This document shows, in pieces, positions 1 to 5,700 of a DNA stretch of 6,430 nucleotides (position 1 is its first letter; the number at the start of each line of letters is the position of its first letter). The DNA comes from LGRD01 sp031382215 (GTDB taxonomy: Bacteria; Pseudomonadota; Gammaproteobacteria; Burkholderiales; Burkholderiaceae_C): contig JANMYQ010000210.1 in NCBI GenBank assembly GCA_031382215.1, positions 1-6,430 on the forward strand, written 5' to 3'. The translations under genes were made by a program, and so were the position numbers. Below the pieces are notes generated by a model. That model did no database searches, was not told the DNA's origin, and saw nothing but the letters and a program-made list of their open reading frames with translations.

Positions 1-280
1 CGACGGCGATGATCAGCGCGCTGGCCAGGCTGATGCCCATCATCGGCAGCGCGGGCGACACCGAAGCCCCCGCTTCCGTCTTGCCGCCGAACAGGGCGAA
101 GCGGTAGCTCTCCACGATGTTGTTGCCGGGCAGCAGCGAGATCGGGTTGCTGGAGAGGATCTGCTCCGCCGTCTGCGTGGAGCCGATGAAGGTGACGTAG
201 ATCGGGAAGAACACCACGATCACCCCGAGGATGAGGATCAGGTGCGAGAAGAAATCGAGGATGGGGCTGCGCTGGATCAT
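1..280 (-). CDS. ugpE: Glycerol-3-phosphate ABC transporter permease UgpE (N-terminal part, cut by window edge)
   Basis: This is the second inner-membrane permease of the Ugp importer, which would pair with UgpA to form the channel for sn-glycerol-3-phosphate. Only the first 93 residues are in the window. The start ATG (280-278) overlaps the ugpA stop as TAATG, and an AGAAGG ribosome binding site lies 10 nt upstream (291-296), inside ugpA. The N-terminus reads MIQRSPILDFFSHLILILG, then a first membrane segment at about residues 11-33 ending in FFPIYVTFIG. A periplasmic stretch follows (QTAEQILSSNPISLLPG), and a second membrane segment begins near residue 80. This closely follows my recollection of E. 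coli UgpE (IFSHTMLILG, LFPLYVAFVA). The EAA loop that contacts the ATPase lies beyond the edge. Translational coupling to ugpA is inferred from the one-base overlap. Confidence 0.9.
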   Translation of the reverse strand, partial: MIQRSPILDFFSHLILILGVIVVFFPIYVTFIGSTQTAEQILSSNPISLLPGNNIVESYRFALFGGKTEAGASVSPALPMMGISLASALIIAV

Positions 281-1167
281 TAGTAATGCACCTTCTTCTC
301 GACGTAACGGAACTGCACGACAGTCAGGGCGATGACGATCACCATCAACACCACCGACTGCGCCGCCGACCCGCCGATGTCCAGCGCCTTGAAGCCGTCG
401 TAGTAGACCTTGTAGACCAGGATCGCGGTGTCCTTGCCCGGCCCGCCGTTGGTGGCCGCGTCGACGATGGCAAACGTGTCGAAGAAGGCGTAGACGATGT
501 TGATCACCAGCAGGAAGAACGTGGTCGGCGACAGCAGCGGGAACACGATGCTCCAGAAGCGCTTCCACGGCCGCGCGCCGTCGATCGCGGCGGCCTCGAT
601 CAGGCTTTTCGGGATCGACTGCAGCCCGGCCAGGAAGAACAGGAAGTTGTAGGAGATCTGCTTCCACACCGCAGCCATCACGATCAGCGCCATCGCATGG
701 TCGCCGTTGAGCAGGTGGTTCCAGTTGAAGCCCAACGCACGCAGCGCGTAGCTCACGATGCCCACCGACGGCGCGAACATGAACAGCCACAGCACGCCGG
801 CCACCGCCGGCGCCACCGCATACGGCCAGATCAGCAAGGTCTTGTAGATCGTGGCGCCGCGCACCACGCGGTCGGCCATCACCGCCAGCAGCAGCGCGAT
901 CGACAGGCCGAACACCGCCACCAGGATCGAGAACACCGCGGTGGTCTTGAAAGACGCGAGGTAGGTCTCGTCGTTCCAGAGCCGCTCGAAGTTCTCCATG
1001 CCGACGAACTCGGTCGAGGTGCCGAACGCGTCCTGCGTCAGCACGCTCTGGTACAGCGCCTGGCCGGCCGGCCAGAAGAAGAACACGAGAACGATGGCCA
1101 TCTGCGGTGCGATCAGCACCCAGGGCAGCCACCAGCTCTTGAAGAGGACGCGCTTCTCGACGGCCAC
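280..1167 (-). CDS. ugpA: Glycerol-3-phosphate ABC transporter permease UgpA
   Basis: This inner-membrane permease of the Ugp importer would heterodimerise with UgpE and receive substrate from UgpB. At 295 residues it has the same length as E. coli UgpA as I recall it. Six membrane segments are visible at about residues 13-36, 75-97, 107-130, 158-183, 207-233 and 268-287. The cytoplasmic EAA loop that docks on the ATPase is intact at 191-214 (EAAAIDGA, then FPLLSP). Other family signatures are WLPWVLIAPQ near the N-terminus, WPYAVAPAVAGVLW (114-127), WKQISYNFLFF (168-178), NIVYAFFDTFAIVDAATNGG (223-242) and the ending VVQFRYVEKKVHY. The start is GTG at 1167-1165. It is the first start codon after an in-frame TGA at 1194-1192 and has GGAG 8 nt upstream. 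The gene follows ugpB after 32 bp and ends in a TAATG overlap with ugpE, so the three genes are probably one operon. Confidence 0.96.
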   Translation of the reverse strand: MAVEKRVLFKSWWLPWVLIAPQMAIVLVFFFWPAGQALYQSVLTQDAFGTSTEFVGMENFERLWNDETYLASFKTTAVFSILVAVFGLSIALLLAVMADRVVRGATIYKTLLIWPYAVAPAVAGVLWLFMFAPSVGIVSYALRALGFNWNHLLNGDHAMALIVMAAVWKQISYNFLFFLAGLQSIPKSLIEAAAIDGARPWKRFWSIVFPLLSPTTFFLLVINIVYAFFDTFAIVDAATNGGPGKDTAILVYKVYYDGFKALDIGGSAAQSVVLMVIVIALTVVQFRYVEKKVHY

Positions 1168-1174
1168 GTCAGTC

Positions 1175-1184
1175 GCTCCGGAGC
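1175..1184. repeat. 10-bp perfect palindrome in the ugpB-ugpA spacer
   Basis: GCTCCGGAGC is a perfect palindrome covering the ugpA ribosome binding site. As RNA it could form only a short stem (three pairs, four-base loop). Any effect on ugpA translation is therefore speculative, and it may be chance in GC-rich DNA. Confidence 0.5.
1176..1179 (-). promoter_or_regulatory. Ribosome binding site of ugpA (supports GTG start)
   Basis: GGAG on the minus strand lies 8 nt before the GTG at 1167. It decides the start, because no ATG is available nearby and an in-frame stop lies just upstream. It sits inside the palindrome GCTCCGGAGC (1175-1184). Confidence 0.75.
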
Positions 1185-1199
1185 TGGTCCTTCACCCCC

Positions 1200-2513
1200 T
1201 CAACCCTTGTTCGCTTTTTCGAACCGCTCCAGCTGCTCGTTGCCGCGCTTCACCGCTGCGTCGATGCCCTCGGCTGCGCTCTTCTTGCCGCTCCAGATGT
1301 TCTCCATCTCCTCGTCGACGATGGTGCGGATCTGCACGAAGTTGCCAAGCCGGATGCCGCGCGACTTGTCGGTGGTCTTGCGGATCATCTGCGTCACCGA
1401 CACGTCGGTGCCCGGGTTGGCCTTGTAGAAACCGGCCTTCTCGGTCAGCTCGTACGACGCGATCGTGACCGGCAGGTAGCCGGTGCGCTGGTGGCTCTTG
1501 GCGGCTTCGTCGACCTTGGACAGGTGGGCGAAGAACTGGCCCACGCCCTTGTATTCGTCGGCCTTCTTGCCCGACATCACCCACAGGCTGGCGCCACCGA
1601 TCACGGTGTTCTGCGGCGCGCCCGGCACGTCGGGGTAGTAGGGCAGGGTCGAGATGCCCGCGGCGAACTTGGCGTTGCGCTTGATGTTGCCGTACAGCGC
1701 CGAACTGCCGGTGGTCATGGCGCATTCACCCGACACGAAGGTTGCGTCCGCCGCGTTGCCGCGGCCCTTGTAGACGAACAGGCCCTGCTTGCTCATGTTG
1801 GCCAGGTTCTCGATGTGGCGCACGTGCAGCGGCGTGTTGAAGGCCAGCCGCGTGTCGTTGCCGCGCATGCCATTGCCCTTGGTCGCGAACTCCACGTTGT
1901 GCCAGGCCGAGAAGCTCTCGAGTTGCGTCCAGCTCACCCAGCTCGTGGTGAACGGGCACTTGTGGCCGCTGGCCTTGAGCTTGGCCGCCGCCAGCGTCAC
2001 CTCGGGCCAGGTCTTGGGCGGCGTTTCGGGGTCCATTCCCGCGGCCTTGAAGGCGTCTTTGTTGTAGTGGAAGACGGTCGTCGAACTGTTGAACGGGAAG
2101 CTCAGCATCTGCCCGTTCGGCGCGGTGTAGTAGCCGGCCACCGCTGGCACGTAGGCCTTGGGGTCGAACTTCACGCCGGCATCGGCCATGATCTTGGCGA
2201 CCGGCACGATCGCGCCCTTGCTGGCCATCATCGTGGCGGTGCCCACCTCGAACACCTGCAGGATGTGCGGCGCGTTGCCGGCACGGAAGGCGGCGATCGC
2301 CGCGGTCATCGACTCGTCGTAGTTGCCCTTGAAGGTGGGCACGACCTTGTAGTCCTTCTGGCTCGCGTTGAAGTCCTTGGCCAAATCGTTGACCCATTCG
2401 CCCAAGGCGCCGCCCATCGAATGCCACCACTGCACTTCGACCTGGGCGTGTGCCGGGGCGCCAAGCGCAGCAGTCAGCGCGATGACCGGCAAGGGGAGGA
2501 ATTTGCTCTTCAT
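1200..2513 (-). CDS. ugpB: Periplasmic sn-glycerol-3-phosphate-binding protein UgpB
   Basis: This solute-binding protein captures sn-glycerol-3-phosphate and probably glycerophosphodiesters in the periplasm for UgpA/UgpE. The chosen ATG (2513-2511) gives 437 residues, against about 438 in E. coli. It opens a classic Sec signal peptide (MKSKFLPLPVIALTAALGAP, cleavage after AHA at residue 23) and has GGAG 6 nt upstream. An ATG 57 bases further upstream (2570) would put 19 unconserved residues before that signal and was rejected. Family blocks seen are WWHSMGGALGEWV (29-41), FKGNYDES (61-68), NAPHILQVFEVGTATMMASK (80-99), FNSST (141-145), GGASLWVM (306-313), RTGYLPVT (343-350) and RLGNFVQIRTIVDEE (388-402). 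Tyr65, Glu89, Ser144, Trp192, Trp195 and Tyr346 fall where I recall the ligand residues of E. coli UgpB (mature Tyr42, Glu66, Ser121, Trp169, Trp172, Tyr323). An Arg near 396 also fits. It is the first gene of the operon. Confidence 0.96.
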   Translation of the reverse strand: MKSKFLPLPVIALTAALGAPAHAQVEVQWWHSMGGALGEWVNDLAKDFNASQKDYKVVPTFKGNYDESMTAAIAAFRAGNAPHILQVFEVGTATMMASKGAIVPVAKIMADAGVKFDPKAYVPAVAGYYTAPNGQMLSFPFNSSTTVFHYNKDAFKAAGMDPETPPKTWPEVTLAAAKLKASGHKCPFTTSWVSWTQLESFSAWHNVEFATKGNGMRGNDTRLAFNTPLHVRHIENLANMSKQGLFVYKGRGNAADATFVSGECAMTTGSSALYGNIKRNAKFAAGISTLPYYPDVPGAPQNTVIGGASLWVMSGKKADEYKGVGQFFAHLSKVDEAAKSHQRTGYLPVTIASYELTEKAGFYKANPGTDVSVTQMIRKTTDKSRGIRLGNFVQIRTIVDEEMENIWSGKKSAAEGIDAAVKRGNEQLERFEKANKG

Positions 2514-2519
2514 GGGGAA

Positions 2520-2523
2520 CTCC
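2520..2523 (-). promoter_or_regulatory. Ribosome binding site of ugpB (decides the start)
   Basis: GGAG on the minus strand lies 6 nt (TTCCCC) before the ATG at 2513. Together with the signal peptide that begins at this ATG, it fixes the ugpB start here and not at the upstream in-frame ATG at 2570. Confidence 0.8.
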
Positions 2524-2540
2524 GTGAACGATGAAATGAG

Positions 2541-2571
2541 AACGGCAATGCATGAACGCCGAAACGGCATG
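2541..2571. repeat. Short direct repeat with 22-bp period in the ugpB leader
   Basis: AACGGCAATG (2541-2550) recurs as AACGGCATG (2563-2571), with the copies starting 22 bp apart. That is about two turns of DNA, so both copies would face the same side of the helix. The second copy overlaps the hairpin at 2559-2577. It may be a tandem operator or chance. Confidence 0.35.
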
Positions 2572-2577
2572 TTTCGG
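2559..2577 (-). repeat. Inverted repeat (7-bp stem, 5-nt loop) upstream of ugpB
   Basis: On the minus strand CCGAAAC and GTTTCGG form a perfect 7-bp stem around the loop ATGCC. It lies 45 nt before the ugpB ATG, so it could be a leader hairpin or an operator. GCCG/CGGC (2558-2561 with 2565-2568) forms an overlapping alternative stem that excludes the first. There is no U-tract, so a terminator is unlikely. Confidence 0.45.
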
Positions 2578-2590
2578 GCCAGCCCGCGAG

Positions 2591-2611
2591 TGTGGCGGCC
2601 GTTTGTGACAG
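2591..2611 (-). promoter_or_regulatory. Possible PhoB (Pho box) half-site upstream of ugpB
   Basis: The minus strand carries CTGTCACA (2611-2604) about 90 bp before the ugpB start. It matches the PhoB repeat consensus CTGTCAT at six of seven bases, with C at the last, variable position, and is followed by the AT-containing AAAC. In E. coli the ugp operon belongs to the phosphate-starvation regulon. A second partial copy, CCGCCACA (2598-2591), matches the first at six of eight bases but starts 13 bp later, not the 11 bp of a canonical Pho box. A complete box is therefore not shown, and the site is an inference helped by gene context. Confidence 0.35.
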
Positions 2612-2635
2612 TCGCGTTTATCCCGTGGAAGCGCG

Positions 2636-2672
2636 CGCCCGGCTACGGGGGATAACCCCTCTGGCCCGGGCG
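2636..2672. repeat. Nested inverted repeat in the divergent intergenic region
   Basis: CGCCCGG (2636-2642) pairs perfectly with CCGGGCG (2666-2672). Between them GGGG (2648-2651) pairs with CCCC (2656-2659) around the loop ATAA. The result would be a stem within a stem. It stands upstream of both genes, so it is not a terminator for either. It could be an operator or cruciform, or just GC-rich chance. Confidence 0.35.
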
Positions 2673-2753
2673 TAGCGAATCGCGTCGATTTGCTGCACTG
2701 CGGTACGATTGCCGCCCACGTGCCAACGCGGGTGCCCAAGAGCCCCGGCCCCC

Positions 2754-5700
2754 ATGAACGCGCCGCTTCCTTTTGCCCAGATTTCGCCCGGCGTTCCGTT
2801 GGCCGCGCACACGGCCGACGCGATCTCCAACACCGCGCCCGACGCAGCCCCGCGCCTGCGCGAGATCCCCTACAACTACACCTCGTTCTCCGACCGCGAG
2901 ATCGTCATCCGCCTGCTCGGCGCGCGCGCCTGGGAGGTGTTGAACCTGCTGCGCCAGGAGCGCCGCACCGGCCGCTCGGCGCGCATGTTGTACGAGGTGC
3001 TGGGCGACATCTGGGTCGTGCAGCGCAACCCCTACCTGCAGGACGACCTGCAGGGCAACCCGAAGCGCCGCCGGCTGCTGATCGAGGCGCTGCACCATCG
3101 GCTCGGTGAGATCGAGGCCCGCCGCGAACCGGCGCTGGGTGAAGGGCGTGACAGCGAACGCGATGCCATCGTCGGCGAACTGCTCGATGCCGCGCGCGCC
3201 GCGGTGCAGAGTTTCGCCGACCAATTCGACAAGGTCGGCGAACTGCGCCGCCGCACGATTCGCGTGCTCGGCAGGGTCACGTCCAAAGACAACATCAAGT
3301 TTGACGGCCTGAGCCGCGTCTCGCACGTGACCGATGCAACCGACTGGCGCGTCGAGTACCCGTTCGTCGTGCTGACACCCGACACCGAAGCCGAGATGGC
3401 CGGCTTGGTGAAAGGCTGCGTCGAACTCGGCCTCACGATCATCCCGCGCGGCGGCGGCACCGGCTACACGGGCGGCGCGATTCCGCTGACCTGGGACAGC
3501 GCAGTCATCAACACCGAGAAGCTCGAGGCGATGACCGAGGTCGAGCTGCAGCGCCTGCCGGGGCTCGATGTGGATGTGGCCACCGTCTGGACCGAAGCCG
3601 GCGTCGTGACCCAGCGCGTCAGCGACGCGGCCGACCGCGCCGGTTACCAGTTCGCGGTCGACCCCACGTCGGCCGAAGCCTCGTGCATCGGCGGCAACAT
3701 CGCAATGAACGCGGGCGGCAAGAAGGCCGTGCTGTGGGGCACGGCGCTCGACAACCTGGCTTCGTGGCGCATGGTCACGCCGGAAGCCAAGTGGCTCGAG
3801 GTGATCCGCCTGAACCACAACCTGGGCAAGATCCACGACGTGGAAGTGGCCAGCTTCGAGCTGCGCTATTTCGATGCGTCGGGCAAGAAGCTTGAGCGCA
3901 CCGAGCGGCTCGACATCCCTGGCCGCATCTTCCGCAAGGAAGGCCTGGGCAAGGACGTGACCGACAAGTTCCTCGCCGGCCTGCCTGGCATCCAGAAGGA
4001 AGGCTGCGACGGGCTCATCACCAGCGCGCGCTGGATCGTGCACAAGATGCCGGCGCACACGCGCACGGTGTGCCTTGAGTTCTTCGGCAACGCCAAGGAC
4101 GCGGTGCCGAGCATCGTCGACATCAAGGACTACATGTTCGCGCAGGCGCGTGACGGGGGTGCCGTGTTGGCGGGCCTGGAGCACCTGGACGACCGCTACC
4201 TCAAGGCGGTCGGTTACGCGACGAAAAGCAAGCGCGGTGGCCTGCCGAAGATGGTGCTGGTCGGCGACATTGCCGGCGATGATGCCGACGCCGTGGCGCG
4301 CGCCACCAGCGAGGTCGTTCGCCTGGCCAACGGCCGCGCCGGTGAAGGCTTCATCGCCGTCAGCGCCGACGCGCGCAAGAAGTTCTGGCTCGACCGCAAG
4401 CGCACCGCAGCCATCAGCAAACACACCAACGCCTTCAAGGTGAACGAAGACGTGGTGATCCCGCTGCCGCGCATGGGCGAGTACACCGAGGGCATCGAGC
4501 GCATCAACATCGAGCTGAGCCTGCGTAACAAACTGGCGCTGGTGAATGCGCTGGAAGCGTTCTTCAGCAAGGGCAACCTGCCGCTGGGCAAGAGCGACGA
4601 TGCCGGCGACATCGCCTCGGCCGAACTGCTCGAAGACCGCGTGCAGCAGGCGCTGGTGCTGCTGGCCGGGGTGCGCGGGCTGTGGCTGGGCTGGTTGAAC
4701 GGGCTCGACGCACCGCCGTCAGGCCCACAGGGCGAACCCGCCGCCGACCGCCGCACGACCTTCGAACAACTGCAGGACCACACCCTGCGCGCGTCGTGGA
4801 AGACGCAGATCCGCAGCCCGCTGCAGAGCATCTTTGCCGGCTCGGCGTTGCAGCCGATCGTCGATGAATGCCAGAAGATCCACAAGGAGGTGCTGCGCGG
4901 CCGCGTGTGGGTGGCGCTGCACATGCATGCCGGCGACGGCAACGTGCACACCAACATCCCGGTCAACAGCGACAACTACGAAATGCTGCAGACCGCGCAC
5001 CAAGCGGTGGCGCGCATCATGAAGCTGGCGCGCTCGCTCGACGGCGTGATCTCCGGCGAACACGGCATCGGCATCACCAAGCTCGAATTCCTGAGCGAAG
5101 ACGAGATGGCCGAGTTCACCGCCTACAAGCAGCGTGTCGACCCCGAAGGCCGCTTCAACAAGGGCAAGCTGCTGCGCGGCGTGCGGGTCGATGGTGAGTC
5201 ATTGCACGCCGACCTCACGAACGCCTACACGCCCAGCTTCGGGCTGATGGGCCACGAGTCGCTGATCATGCAGCAGAGCGACATCGGCGCGATTGCCGAC
5301 AGCATGAAAGACTGCCTGCGCTGCGGCAAGTGCAAGCCGGTCTGTGCCACCCACGTGCCGCGTGCCAATTTGCTGTACAGCCCGCGCAACAAGATATTGG
5401 CGACCTCGCTGCTGGTCGAGGCGTTTCTGTATGAAGAGCAGACGCGCCGCGGCATCAGCGTGAAGCACTGGCACGAGTTCGAAGACGTGGCCGAACACTG
5501 CACCGTGTGCCACAAGTGCCTGAGCCCGTGCCCGGTCAACATCGACTTCGGCGACGTGTCGATGAACATGCGCAACCTGCTGCGCAAGATGGGCAAGAAG
5601 AGCCTGCGCCCGGCCAATCGCATGGCGATGATGTTCCTGAACGCGACCAACCCCGAGACGATCCGGCTGCTGCGCCGCGGCATGGTCGACGTGGGCTTCA

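Larger units (their letters stand above)
2514..2753. promoter_or_regulatory. Divergent intergenic control region between ugpB and the oxidoreductase gene
   Basis: These 240 bp separate two genes transcribed away from each other, so promoters for both must lie here or very close by. The part near ugpB (2520-2630) is less GC-rich than the coding DNA. The region contains a possible PhoB half-site, a hairpin, a direct repeat and a nested inverted repeat, each listed separately. No good -35/-10 pair was found for either direction. No conserved small ORF or RNA gene was recognised. Confidence 0.7.

Noticed and set aside
286..1428. 380-codon plus-strand frame opposite ugpA and the end of ugpB
   Set aside because: The product is rich in His, Arg, Asp and Gln and low in complexity. 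It lies antisense to a clear UgpA and crosses the ugpA/ugpB junction, so it is a composition artefact.
1491..2534. 347-codon plus-strand frame opposite ugpB
   Set aside because: It is antisense to a well-supported UgpB with conserved ligand residues and has no recognisable domain.
2514..2570. Longer ugpB start at the ATG at 2570
   Set aside because: It would add 19 residues before a textbook signal peptide. The internal ATG at 2513 has its own GGAG at good spacing and gives the family's usual length.
2690..2702. TTGCTGCACTGCG as a PhaR-like or other regulator site
   Set aside because: It faintly recalls CTGC/GCAG-type sites of the polyhydroxyalkanoate regulator PhaR, but no polyhydroxyalkanoate genes are nearby and one short match proves nothing.
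2704..2709. TACGAT as a -10 box for the oxidoreductase gene
   Set aside because: The hexamer is acceptable and lies about 45 bp before the ATG, but no -35-like sequence stands 16-18 bp upstream and there is no extended -10 TG. TTGCTG (2690-2695) is only 8 bp away. It is too weak to call.
2643..4424. 593-codon open frame on the minus strand opposite the oxidoreductase gene
   Set aside because: Its product is full of Arg, Ala, His, Asp and Val with no recognisable domain. The opposite strand encodes a protein with many conserved motifs in order. It is a typical antisense shadow frame of high-GC DNA.
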